A stretch of 64,000 nucleotides of DNA from Climacium dendroides (taxonomy: Eukaryota; Streptophyta; Bryopsida; Hypnales; Climaciaceae): contig OX467087.1 in assembly GCA_950106755.1 (NCBI GenBank), positions 17,116,047 through 17,180,046 on the forward strand. Direction: 5' to 3'. Position numbers and translations under genes: made by a program. Shown here one piece after another: positions 24,936 through 36,880 of this stretch. The stretch's first letter is position 1. Each line of letters opens with the position of its first letter. The notes below the pieces were generated by a model. It did not search any database. It saw nothing but the letters and a program-made list of their open reading frames with translations, and had not been told where the DNA came from.

Positions 24936-26712
24936 CACTATAAGAAAACGGTGTCCGCCTGGACATCCAACCAAAAACGACGTATATCCGCGTAGACACG
25001 ATACGTTGCACGAGACGTCAGGGTGTCAGGTCGAGAAAGTGGAGATTTTGCGATGATGTCTGTGTTAGCATTGCTAGATTGCAGTCACAGCATACTGATG
25101 CTACAAAAAACGTGCATGCAATGTAAGGCATCCAGGTGGACATCAGATGTTTCCCAGGATGTCCACAATAACATGTTTAGCCACGTCATCATCTTTGGTC
25201 AAACATACCTCACAAGTTTAGATAGAATTTTGGTGCGGTCAGAGGTAAAGTGACTGCCCAAGGCTAAAAAGAGGACAACGGGCAGGTGGTGACTTCTAAA
25301 AGCTTATGTGGCATTTGATGTGGCGAGATGAGGTGGTTATTGTGTGACGTGGACCGATGAGGTGGCAAGATGACATGGCTATTGTGTGACGTGGCATGAT
25401 GACGTGGCTATTGTGTGACGTGGATAGGGGTGATGACGTGGCATGCCACGTCAGCAGTCGCGACCAGTCCATGTTCCGACTTGGGATGTCTCCGTGGACA
25501 TCACACCTGACGTGCTGACGTCCACATTGACATTACTTCTAGCGTTAACATTTTGTACTTCCTGCGACTATAACTTCAAACCACATGCTATCCATGGTGT
25601 GTTTCATTACATCTGACTGGACGTGTGGGCGTTGTGAAAGCAACTGTAGGCGTCCACTTTGATGTCAAAAATGACTCCAAATGTTCATTTGAATGTTTAC
25701 AATGACATCAAAGAAAATATAACTAAGACATATAGATGTTCTTTTGAATGTTTACAATGACGTCCAAAAAAACATAATTAAGACATGCAGATGTTTTTTA
25801 AAACATCATTTCAGACATTATTGTATTCATATTCCTACTCATATTCTAGTTTTGTATATCCCATATGATTTGTCATGCTGTCTACACCCCACTAGTATAA
25901 AAGGCTTGTCTTCTCATTGATTAACAAGTGGATTTTTAAGCCATGTAATATACTTAATAAATATAATGTATTGTGTACATGTGTATGGCATATTGTATAT
26001 ACTATATTTTGTATGATATATTGTATATATTGTAATTTGTATGGCATATTGTATATATTATATTTTAAATGACATATTTTGTATGCTGTGTTGTTATATT
26101 GCATATAATATACCATATATTGCATATTTTATATTGTGTACAATATATTGCTATAGTCTTTTATAACATATCACATGATATAATAAAATATACCTCATGT
26201 CATTGTTGATGTCAGACGAGACATCATGAGAAGCATACAGTTATTTCACCTGATGTTATTCAAGATACTCAGATGTCCACATTGATGTCTCAAATAACAT
26301 CATTAAATTTTAAAAAGACAGTTTAGGAATCTCTGAGAAATGCCACGTCAGCATCTGCGGATGCCACGTCAGCCAATTTTGTCATCACTGACGTGACATG
26401 CCACGTCACGTCATTGCCATGTCACTGCCACGTCGCTGCCACGTCATAGACGGGCAATGGATGAAAAAAATGACACTCTGGCTTTCCCGCGCCTATGTGG
26501 CAGCCACATGTCAACTTCCTAAGCCCCCCGTTGACCGAAGTTTTTTTGGACATCACGATGTCCAGCCTAAAAATCTGCGTGGACGTAGCATGCAAAATGC
26601 ATGTCCACGGCAGCGTGGTCTAATTGGACGTCCACCCTGACGTAGACACGTCAAGCGCGATGTCCGGATGTCAAAATTGCGATGTCTCGGCGGAGACAGT
26701 TTTCTTATAGTG
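24936..26712. mobile_element. Non-autonomous CACTA transposon inserted in Ulp1 copy A
   Basis: The ends are CACTATAAGAAAACGGTGTC and the inverted ...GACAGTTTTCTTATAGTG. They are flanked by the 3-bp duplication CAT (24933-24935 and 26713-26715). Subterminal regions are packed with GACGTGGC/GCCACGTC motifs (25310-25460 and 26335-26450), typical of CACTA subterminal repeats. The middle has an AT-rich block with repeated TGTATGGCATATTGTATATA-like units (25970-26110) and two ~66-bp direct units (25675-25805). There is no transposase. The host frame reads ATC-ATG | GAG-GAG across the insertion, so the position in the interrupted gene is exact. Confidence 0.92.
25310..25440. repeat. CACTA subterminal ~30-bp tandem repeat
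   Basis: Three to four head-to-tail units share GTGGC..GATGACgTGGCTATTG followed by TGTGACGTGG. The motif is the mirror of the GCCACGTCA clusters at the right end of the same element, as expected for transposase-binding subterminal repeats. That role is inferred from CACTA elements in general. Confidence 0.6.
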
Positions 26713-28054
26713 CATGATGGTCTTATGGACGAGGTCAACTTCAAAGGGTTGCAATCCAGCAAAAGGAATGGAGCCTGTAATGTATACAATGACAATGCAC
26801 ACATCATCTGCTGTTGCATAAGGCAAATGCTCCTTACGACTGAACTACTGAGTCCCCAAAAGGGACATGTCAGTTGTCTCCACTTGCCATAGACGTTGTT
26901 CACTGCCATGCGCAAGACTCGCACTATGTGGGGCGGACTGACTCTGGGAATTCTTTATTCCAATAGGATGTAGCGGACACAAGCAGTCTCTTCCACTGTA
27001 GTACACACAATGGTCAGCAATCATCGTCATGCTAAATATATAGCACATAATCACAAACTGACCCCATTGCCAAAGGCCTACTGGCGCGAAACACTGTACA
27101 GAAATACTAACTGAAGGTAGTACTTACTATCATGACGCCAAGGCAACGACGGTAGTTTTCCAAGGATATCTCTATTCTCCGATATGATCATCCAAATTGG
27201 ACACCAGTCCCACAAGCATGCCTCTCGTTGAATTTTTGTTCGGTGTCGAAAGTCCGCAAGGGCAGCCTCTACAATTCATTGCTCCTGGGTAGATATAAGT
27301 GCAGCAGCAATGTGACACTCACTCTCATAGTGGGCTTGGTCTAGCAAATACTGTAAGTATTGCGCCATCAGTTCCATGTCCGGCGGTAGTTTACCATACT
27401 TTAGGCTACTGCAGAGAAATTTGACGGCACGCCCCACGGCGGTTGCTACACGGGGAAAATCCTCCTCCTAACAAAACAAGAGAACATCACACTATAAGCA
27501 TAGACTCTGATGGCGAGGCCTTGGGTCATGCGGTGGCCACAATACACTTAGGTGGTCACCCCAGTGACCGAAGGCTCTGACAGTTTTCTCACCCACTTCA
27601 AAAGAAGCAACCACTAGAGAATCTGAGTTGCAGGAATGGAGAAGTCTGTAGTACTCAGACCTTGGCATCGCAGAACCACCACATGCTACATTTCTGAATG
27701 GCCTCATCCAACTGTCCAGTGCTCCACGCCTCTGAAAATCTGGCGTTGAACTCCTTTCCTGACAGCCCCTCCCATGACCAACTGAGTAATTGGGGCCAAA
27801 TACAGAGGAGGTGGTACACATCTGGTGCTTCACGAGTAATTGGGGGAGACTCTTTTGGTTGCGACGCTGCGAGAGCAGCTGCCTCCGCCAGCGTTGCCTT
27901 TCTCACTTCTTCTTCATTTTCTAGTAGTCTAGCCGGTGTCCTCCTAACCTCCCCCCTCCTAAACCCGCCAAGATAGTCGTAGTGGTTTCACACAACATTG
28001 CTCGTGCAGCACACACACCCCTAGCACCTAAGCATGTACTGAAAGGTTGCTATC

Positions 28055-31000
28055 CTAAGGGATACTATTTGCATCATCAATGCATGGCTGCGTGAGAGTA
28101 ACTGTCCCAGATGAGTGACTGCCTTCCGTGTCATACATGACACGGAAGGGGGGCTCGTAAGGGCCACTCACCGAAACCTCTGTCAGCTCATCTGCAATGG
28201 CTGCAATGATGTTCTTCTGAATGTTTGGGCCTTGTACCTCCATGCGCACTTGGGCCTCGAATATGTCCCTTGCCCTTGATATCTCCACAATTGGCTCAGC
28301 AGCATGAAAGGCGCGAATATAACACTCAATAAACCGTAGCATACAGAATCCACACTCATAGTTTCCCCTCTGAGGAAATATAGGTACCTTCTCAGTGGTG
28401 GATGGCAAGTTCAGCTCCTTGTCGTGCAAGAGCTGCCATGCCCTCCGAAGGTGACTATTGTACTCCCTGTCGGTGGCGAAATCGTGAATGCCTGCACTGT
28501 CAAGGTGAAGTATTCGAGTCTCTGTCAAGATGAAAACTGACCAATACAAGGCACCAACATAAGGAACTATGACCTCCATTTGGGGTGGGCAGGTACTGTA
28601 CAGTCAGTATGGAACAAGGTATTGCCGCCCCCACTTGAGTAGCACCTCGTCGCTTGGATCTGGCCCTCCAACCATAAGAGCGCCATGCATGAAGGACGAC
28701 GCTATGTACTCCCTCCCCCGAGCCTCGGCTGAGAGACTCCACCACAACCGTCGACAAAGTACCTCAACGATATTTTGCCCGAGAAATTTCCTACTCTGTC
28801 TTAGGGCTTGGAGTTGAGACAATGGCACTGGTACTGAGTCCCACTGTCCTCCGTAGAAGTAAACTTGACCACTGTCACGCCCCCCCTTGCCCTTCCTACA
28901 AAACAACAACATGTCAGTGTCTCTGAGACAGTATTACAGTACTACAAAGAAAGTACAGAGCTCAAGTAAAACACCGATGAACTTTGGTACTTTGGCAAGG
29001 CTTCCATGAGTTCTTCTACGTTGAAGAAATCATAAGTCTTGTGAATAGAAAGCGTACACAAAGACTTTGTGTCCCCATCCATGGGTGATTTCTGGGCAAA
29101 AGTGACAGCCTTCGGATGTGTCACATTCCGTACAATGTCGGGATGAATGTCAGGGTGGCGCTCAACGTCGGAGTCGTCAGGAATGTAGGTGGACTTAGCT
29201 TTTGGTAACGTACTGAGAGTGGCGAAACACTGAGAAAGAGTTTGTGATGTGTCAACCTCAACATGCCTGACATCGCACAGTCCATGGGGCATAGTGCGTG
29301 GATGCTGTGCAAGGTCAGCATAGTACTGGGTCCAGACGACCTCCTCGTCTTCATTGAGCGCAGCGTCCATGTTTTCGATGAGGTCCCTTATCTTTCGGCA
29401 TGCTTCCTTCACTTTGGCAGCCCACTTAGGAACACCGTTGTCTACAATTGAGCCTATGTCAAGCTCCTCTCGCATTCTGAGACACTTAGACCAAAACTTG
29501 CCTTGTTCCCCCCACTGTGCAGGCAGTGTTCTCGTCCAGCAACGATGGAACACACTTGGGAAGTCACGCGCCAAGTCTTGTAGAGCTCGCAATTGCACTC
29601 TTTTCACCCATTGCATGACGCTATCCATTACTCTCTCGTCCTTGCCGTCACACACCAATTGTGCGTCCTTCATGACACTAGCTTGTACAACATCTGGCTG
29701 AAACCCTGCCATTCCTGAAAAACGAAACGTCGCTTCGGAGGTGAACATGGATACAACAAGCATGAGGTCTCGTGTCCTCCGGCATAGGCTCTGAATCACA
29801 GAGTGACTGACGCCAAAGATGGGACATGTGAATTGCCGCCAACGTCCGAACATGTGGTGAAGTGCAATGCGGAGTACTTGCACAAAAAGTGGAGGCCGGA
29901 GCCTAGGAAGTCTCTCAGTAAGGAGCATGCATCGAGCTAACGTACTCTCCTCCTTTGCATTTTCCACATGGCTATAAATTGGCAACAGTTTTCAACAAAG
30001 ACTGAAGCAGGGCAATAAATATAAGGGACGAACTCCCAACCGGGAACCCTATATAAGCTGAACATCCTACAAACACGACAGAAACGAAGACAAAGAATGT
30101 CATTCACAACGTGCAAGGAAGGTTTAATGTTTCACGCACCATCATGACGCCAAGGCAGTGGTGGTAACCTTTGAAGGACTTCGTGGATGATGTGGTCTTG
30201 CTCTGTGCTTAGTTCAACTGCCGCGATGCGACATTTCTCTTTGTAGGCTGCAAGGTCTTGTAAAAACTGCAAGTACTTCGCCATGAGTTCAATATCCGTG
30301 GGCGCCTTGCCATACTTCACAGATTGGCACAAAGAACTGATAGCGCGTCCAAGCGCCTCCCAAGTGTCTTGGTAGTCCTCCTCCTGCCAGAAAGCCAATC
30401 CCACACTACTTTTGAGCACTAAGCATAAGATATAGAGACATCACCACAATACTGAAACAGAACACTAAAACAGAACACTATATTGAAGCTGCATAGTTGT
30501 AAACACGAAGCAGGACTAGTACATGATGAAAACTGAAGGATGCGTCATAACTATTCCAATTCAGTATTGAATCACCTCAGCGTCACATAACCACCACATG
30601 TTGACTTCTCGAGTGGCTGCTTGGAATTTCTGAGAGTCCCAAGACTCCTTAAATCTTTCTACAAACTCCGCCCCGAACTGCCCCTCCCACGACCAATCCA
30701 ACAAGTTTGGCCTTGCTCGGACGAGGTGATACATATCCGGCGCCTCAACTGTATGCGGTGCATGTAAGATAGGCTTACAAGCAGCCAAGGCATCAACCTT
30801 GACACGAGCTGCCACTCTAACCTCCTCTTCATCTCCACGAAGACGCTCCAGTCCAACTGCCTTAGCAGATTCCAGATGTGGGTGGAACGCATGGACTTCC
30901 GGTGAGCCTAACCCGGACAACCAATAATGATGTAGTGCATCATTCCCTTCATAGTTTCCCGTCCACAAGACTATCTGCAATGTCTGAGCCCTGGAAGTGT

Positions 31001-33084
31001 CATTCACTGATTGAACCCCAGTCCTGAACCCTTCGTGCGAGCCCCCATGAACCACCGTTGCAGGGGCAGAGGGAATCACATAGTCCGGCGGCGTCACGTG
31101 GTCAATGGGCATGACATTGTCGAAGGACAAGACATGGTCAGGGGTTCTTAGAAGTCCGATGTCATGGTCCTCCCCTTCTATAGCGCTCAGGAGGCGGTCA
31201 AATTCAGTGGTGTCATTGATGTTCGGAGAATTTGGCCTGCACCGAGTATCGACATCCGCTGCTTCTGCTAGTGTTTCGAAACCGGGCAAGGCAGATTGTC
31301 TCCACTGTTCTCCTAGAGTCTGCCTAGCGATGTCTACACCAAGAGAATCTGGAAGGTCTTCCACGACATTGCATTGACAACTAAGTCCTATGGGGTTAGA
31401 AGTGAGACCTTCAATGCCATTGGATGTAAGGCGTGAGGCTTCCGTTCCCCCTTGTCCCTTACTTCTGTTGGGGACACCCTCATTTGGCCTAGATACCCCT
31501 ACATCATCCTTGCTCCTGCCTTTCCATTTCTTACTTGGCGCTTGAGTAGCCTGTGCAGATGGTCCATGAACATTACCCCAGACAGGATTAGTAGGCGCTG
31601 AACCAAATCCCCTTGCAGCCCGCAGATCAGCAATTGTTTGAGCGACAGACCCTTGCATTGTCTGTACCACTCCTACATCGTCGGCCATTTCTTCATGCAA
31701 TATGTGATCTTGCCGCTGTGCTAACCTAGGTTTTGAAGACTGCGCGTGGACTGCATTCCTAGAGGTCCTCTGCTTCACAATGAATTTTGGTGCCTCCTCA
31801 TCAGTGTCGCTCCGACCACCGACTTCATCGCTTCGCTATGGTGGCGGTGTTTTAGGCTGCGTACGAACTGCCCTACTTTTTGCACGACTATCGCGTGGAC
31901 TACTCCTCACCTGTGTGGCAAGCACAATATCTTGGGTGACTCTCCTTTCCGCAGTCACACTGAGGTCATGCTCTTGGTTCATTTGGGCACGCTCCTAGTT
32001 AATCAAATGCAGAACTGTTGCTGCTCGGGTATGCACTAAACCCCTTGATGTTTGCACCTGCATCGCTTGCCTACTAGAACCCTTTGAAGCCTCCGCTGCT
32101 AAGTTTACTCCTGCCTCCGGTGTATGCTTCATTCCCTTCGGACGATCCCCTACAGACTCTAGAGCCCTCACCTTCGTACCTACACACACCTCCTTAGTCT
32201 TTCTAGTTCGTGTGACTGTCGCTTGCACATCCACAGCCTTTCCCTTTCGAATCATCTCTGACATCTTGCCTTGACCAAGGCCTTGATCTGGGTATGGCAA
32301 CAAGCGCATGGGGTTGCCCATGTGGTCCTTCACAGCAAGACATTGTGAATTGAATCGGTGGGAGTTGAGCCGCATCTTATTGCTAAATGTAGCCTTCCCA
32401 CAATGAATGCACTTGAAATACTTTCTGGACCTATCACCTGCACGTTGAACTAGTGTTGCTGCTTGTCCCGAACATTCCTCCAGAAGTCGTTTAAACTCGT
32501 CTGCTGTGCCGTAGTTGACATCGAAGGTGCATTTGTCAATAGTGACTTTTTGCCAGAAACCCTGCGTTGGAGTCCCTTGGCCGCTTGCCTCACCTTGTGA
32601 CCCTTGTCCAATGGCCTCCCCCCCCGACCCCTGCGTGGTTGCCTCACCCTCCGACCCTAGTTCGGTGGGCTCACCCTTCGATCCTTGTTCGCCAAATGAA
32701 ACCGCCTAAACCTTGGCATCAGGCAAGAGGTGAAAATGAGAAATGCGTAGCAACCACAGGCTTGCAAGAATGAAAAATCTTGGCGGGACATGTGAAGAAA
32801 TTCCAAAAATAGTGCAGGCCAGTACATACCTCTGGAGGTGACATAAACTCTACATCAGCTGCGCCTCCCTGTCGTCTTTCCCCCTCACCCTATGCGACTG
32901 CTGATGCTTTCTTCAACTTCGCCATCATCACACAATACTTCAGAGGCCCTGGCGGTGTGTCGACGTACCTAAACCAGTTCCGATACGCTATCGCCTCGCC
33001 AAATCGAAACACTAGTTCGTAGTAGAAGTACTTGTCCGGGTAATGGTAGCCGTCCCTGAAACGAAAATAAAAGAAAATAAACAC
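28055..33084 (-). pseudogene. Ulp1 (C48) protease-domain protein with zinc finger, copy B, decayed
   Basis: Longer sister of copy A, head-to-tail with it. The N-terminal part has a hydrophobic/aromatic block (DGYHYPDKYFYYELVFRFG, ~33050-32980), a C2HC/C2H2-like finger (FKCIHCGKATFSNKMRLNSH, ~32425-32355) and a Ser/Pro/charged linker. A 405-codon frame 31778-30576 ends in APDMYHLVRARPNLLDWSWEG; then come exons 30383-30140, 29971-28991 and 28895-28055. The last exon holds the protease core: Asp in LHLDSAGIH, PQRGNYECG with Cys. The expected catalytic His is Tyr (LYWSVF, codon 28544-28546). In-frame stops occur at 28604, 31995, near 31845 and after ASAVA near 32890. The 30140/29971 junction does not keep frame with simple GT-AG splicing. 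Not a functional protease as it stands. Confidence 0.85.
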
Positions 33085-34150
33085 TCAATGACGTTTCCGC
33101 CGTTCGTAGCCCATTTGAAAACTGCCTAAACAATGCGAGGTAATAAACCCTCAGTCGAATTTACCACAACATGTGGTCGGTTCACCTCACTTCGTGTTGC
33201 AAGATAATAACAAAGACGATATTAATCGTGCCTCACCTAGGAGCAAACGACATCTGCGGCATTTCGCCCATTGGCCATTTCTATTATCCAGAAGAGAGTG
33301 CGATTTTCAAAGTAGAACACTGAATATATTTAGGAAGTTAACACACGCAAAGCAGAAGTGTCTCTGCCGTATGCCTGAAGCTTACGCAGCACAGCGGGAA
33401 ACACGACGGTGCCCCGTAAACACTCTTAAGACCTATGCGCCATTGGTGCAAACCTAACGTACCCTCCCTAAACCCCAATTTCTCTACGGCAGTATACTAC
33501 GTACACAATCCTTTGAGCTCGACTTCCTTGACCGCCCGAAGCGAGTTGCTCGAAGCACATACCCTACAATGCAGCAAACTCCACTAACACGACAGGCGAC
33601 AACGCAAAGCAAGGGACAACGATGCGAGAACGAACCTCGGCATTCTTCTTCTCAGATGAGCTTTACTTCAGCAGCGCCTGTCCCGTCCACAGTACAGAGG
33701 AGACGTTGAAGCGAGAAGCTGCGCGAAGTTGTAGGCGGCCGTTGAACCCTCATCATAGCAACATCAAAGTTCCTCACCACAGTGGTGGGACTACTTGAGA
33801 CATCTTCAAGTGCCTACGTCAACCCTGCGCCCCGCGCCAAACAGCCCATGTCTCCCGGCAGTCCCTGCAAATTTGTCACCCCGCTCCCAAATCCTAAAAA
33901 CAACACGAGAAACGACTGGAACCGCAAGAAGCTTAACACTTGCAATGGACAACGTACTTCGACGACGCTCTAGAGCAAAACACTGCGCAGAAAACAAGAA
34001 CCACGCGCGCGCAGCCCAGGTGCACATGCGTACGCGTGACGCACTGTCACCTGGCCAAAGAAGATTCCAGACCCAGAGGAGGTTCGAGCAGCCGAGCCTG
34101 AACCGAAGCTAAAGCCAAACCAAGCGTCAGTGAAACACCGTACATGCGTT
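33085..34150. other. 5' region of Ulp1 copy B, no gene
   Basis: GC-balanced like the transposon block, with sharp return to AT-rich DNA at about 34140. This suggests the right limit of the element lies near there. The ORFs at 33173-34112 overlap on both strands and show no motifs. No terminal inverted repeat matching the 16-17 kb side was found by eye. Confidence 0.35.
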
Positions 34151-35290
34151 TAGGACTTTAGGGTGCCTGTCCAAACAAATTTCAATTTGAATTATTTGTC
34201 AAGTTATTGGACTAGTGTGATTACTTTGGAGTTGAATACAAGTCTTTTTTGAAGAAATGTAATTAATGTAAAAGTAGTCTTTAGTTTGATAGTTTAATTT
34301 GTTTTGGCTTCTTCATTGAAATGAAAACGTTGCACCAATCCAGGGACATCTAACCCTTAGAAGGAGTTAATAATTCTGGAAAATTACTCCTGACTGAAAA
34401 TGAGAACAAATAAAGCATTTCATGGAACTGCTGATTTTGTTTCATATTACCATTTTGCAATCCTAAGATAAAAATTAAAGTTGAAATGGTTACCTAATAA
34501 GCGCCATTAAGTGTTTTCTTTCCCTAAATTGTAATGAATGTCAATAAGTATGTAGACACTAATTTCATGTATAACCCGGTCGGAGACTTCAAGCCCTTAA
34601 CAAAATTAGTGTACAGTGATCATTCAAATGTGAACCCATCTCAACATTTCGATGGGGTCATTTTTGTTTTGATGTTGCTAACCCTTTAACAACAAGTAAT
34701 CTACGGACAATGATGAATGAAATTGGAATGGTGTATGTCAATAATGACCCCATGCCATTTATGAACAAATCCCTCTGTATAGTGCATTCTCCGTAAGGCA
34801 CTCCAATTTGTCAATGAAAGCCTTTATTCAACAGAAAGCTTCCAAAAATTGTCCCACCAAAGGTTCAAAATATTTTCCTCCATGTCTGCATTTTCCCCCC
34901 TTTACCATTTATGCCCTCACAGTACTCTACTGAAGGCCCCCCCTCCAAGGTAAACAATATATAACTACTTGAAACCCATGGTTCCACAACTTCTTTGAAT
35001 GGAAATGTACTAACTTCCCAAACCCCAAAATTCTCTCATCTTTACGCTAAACCCTAAACCGAATTGCGAGGCTATAAAACATTCACTTCATAAAATTCAC
35101 TATCATGAAGACAAACTCGTCTTCTTAACCCTCTAAATATTTCTGGTAAAAAATTTCCCTGAATTACAATAAAATACTGTAGAGAACATCAATGTCCACG
35201 ACATGTTCAAAGAACACATTGAATAGCTTATTCCATATTCCCATCGTGTATTGGCACAACCCTATTAAATTCATACTACCTTCTGGCAGT
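34151..35290. other. AT-rich intergenic DNA
   Basis: No gene is seen. A telobox-like CTAAACCCTAAACC occurs near 35047. A short tract with CAAATTTCAATTTGAA (about 34178-34193) is palindromic. Nothing else can be supported. Confidence 0.4.
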
Positions 35291-35291
35291 T

Positions 35292-36880
35292 TAATTCCCC
35301 CCGTACTAGCCATCTTTCTTGTGAAGGAGTCGCCCGCTCGATTGGGGTCGACTCCTTCATGTGTTTCACGTGGATGTATGGGTAGGGAGATTCCTCCACC
35401 CTAGGTAGCATTTTTTTTTGTGAAGGAGTGGCCCACTCGATTGGAGTCGACTCCTTCACGTGTTTCACGTGAATGTATAGGTAGGGAGATTCCTCCACCC
35501 TTGGTAGCATTTTTTTTCGTGAAGGAGTCATCCACTCACTTGGAGTCGACTCCTTCACGTGTTTCACGTGGATGTGTGGGTAGGGAGATTCCTCCACCCT
35601 AAATAGCATTTTTTTTTGTGAAGGAGTGGCCCACTCGATTGGAGTCGACTCCTTCACGTGTTTCACGTGGATGTGTGGGTAGGGAGATTCCTCCACCCTA
35701 AATAGCATTTTTTTTTGTGAAGGAGTGGTCCACTCGATTGGGGTCGACTCCTTCACGTGTTTCACATGGATGTATGGGTAGGGAGATTCCTCCACCCTAA
35801 ATAGCATTTTTTTTGTGAAGGAGTGGCCCACTCGATTGCGGTCAACTCCTTCACGTGTTTCACGTGGATGTATAGGTAGGGAGATTCCTCCACCCTTGGT
35901 AGCATTTTTTTTTCGTGAAGGAGTCGCCCGCTCGGTTGGGGTCGACTCCTTTACATGTTTCACGTGGATGTATGGGTAGGGAGATTCCTCCACCCTAAAT
36001 AGCATTTTTTTTGTGAAGGAGTGGCCCACTCGATTGGGGTCGACTCCTTCACGTGTTTCACATGGATGTATGGGTAGGGAGATTCCTCCACCCTAAATAG
36101 CATTTTTTTTTGTGAAGGTGTGGCCCACTCGATTGTGGTCGACTCCTTCACGTGTTTCACATGGATGTATAGGTAGGGAGATTCCTCCACCCTAAATAGC
36201 ATTTTTTTTTCGTGAAGGAGTCGCCTGCTCGCTTGGGGGCGATTCCTTCACGTGTTTCACGTGGATGTATGGGTAGGGAGATTCCTTCACCCTTGGATAG
36301 CATTTTTTTTCCGTGAAGGAGTCGCCCACTCGATTGGGGTCGACTCCTTCACGTGTTTCACGTGGATGTATAGGTAGGGAGATTCCTCCACCCTTGGTAG
36401 CATTTTTTTTTGTGAAGGAGTGGCCCACTTGCTTGGGGTCGACTCCTTCACGTGTTTCACATGGATGTATAGGTAGGGAGATTCCTCCACCCTTGGTAGC
36501 ATTTTTTTTTCGTGAAGGAGTCACCCACTCGCTTGGGGGCGATTCCTTCACGTGTTTCACGTGGATGAATGGGTAGGGAGATTCCTCCACCCTTGGTAGC
36601 ATTTTTTTTCGTAAAGGTCTCACCCACTGGCTTGGGGTCGACTCCTTCACATGTTTCACGTGGATGTATAGGTCGGGAGATTCCTCCACCCTAAATAGCA
36701 TTTTTTTTTTCGTGAAGGAGTCGCCCACTCGCTTGGGGTCGACTCCTTCACGTGTTTCATAAGGACGTATGGTAGGGAGATTCCTCCACCCTTGGTAGCA
36801 TTTTTTTTCATGAAGGAGTCCCTCACTTGATAGGGCTCGTCCTTCACATGTTCCATGTGGATGGAATGGTCATGAGATTC
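35292..36880. repeat. 99-bp minisatellite, about 16 units
   Basis: The GTCGACTCCTTCAC landmark (or its variant) recurs at 35348, 35447, 35546, 35645, 35744, 35842, 35942, 36040, 36139, 36239, 36340, 36439, 36539, 36638, 36739 and 36837, a 98-101-bp spacing. Each unit contains a T8-10 tract, GTGAAGGAGT...ACTCCTTCAC as an internal inverted repeat, CACGTGTTTCACGTGG, and GGGAGATTCCTCCACCC. Because 99 is a multiple of 3, long open frames with a 33-residue period appear on both strands. They look like a by-product of the period rather than genes. Confidence 0.95.

Larger units (their letters stand above)
23203..27960 (-). pseudogene. Ulp1 (C48) protease-domain protein, copy A, 5'-truncated and decayed
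   Basis: Read leftwards: 27960-27661 (APDVYHLLCIWPQLLSWSWEG), 27477-27128 (strong donor GTAAGTA), about 27030-26713 interrupted by a CACTA element and resuming 24935-24067, then 23956-23203. The last exon has the cysteine-protease core: His in SSHWSLFIF (codon 23605-23607), Asp in FHFDSASIH (23560-23562), Gln in FRQKGNYECG, and Cys (23413-23415), all intact. Ulp1-family enzymes remove SUMO-like tags. Relatives are carried by plant MULE and CACTA transposons. Broken by stops at 23746, 24774, one near 26960 and one in the 27128-27477 exon. The N-terminal half present in copy B is absent. Confidence 0.85.

Noticed and set aside
24060..29354. Plus-strand ORFs at 24082, 24448, 27698, 29263 and 29354
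   Set aside because: Antisense shadows of the minus-strand Ulp1 copies; none has its own conserved features.
35271..36728. Long minus-strand frames (252, 178 and 80 codons) of repeated ESTPIEWATPSQKKMLFRVEE type
   Set aside because: They run only through the 99-bp minisatellite, on both strands, and exist because the unit length is divisible by three. No start context, no non-repetitive domain.
35292..36880. CRISPR array
   Set aside because: Regular spacing, but the whole 99-bp unit is repeated, so there are no unique spacers. The surrounding DNA is eukaryotic.
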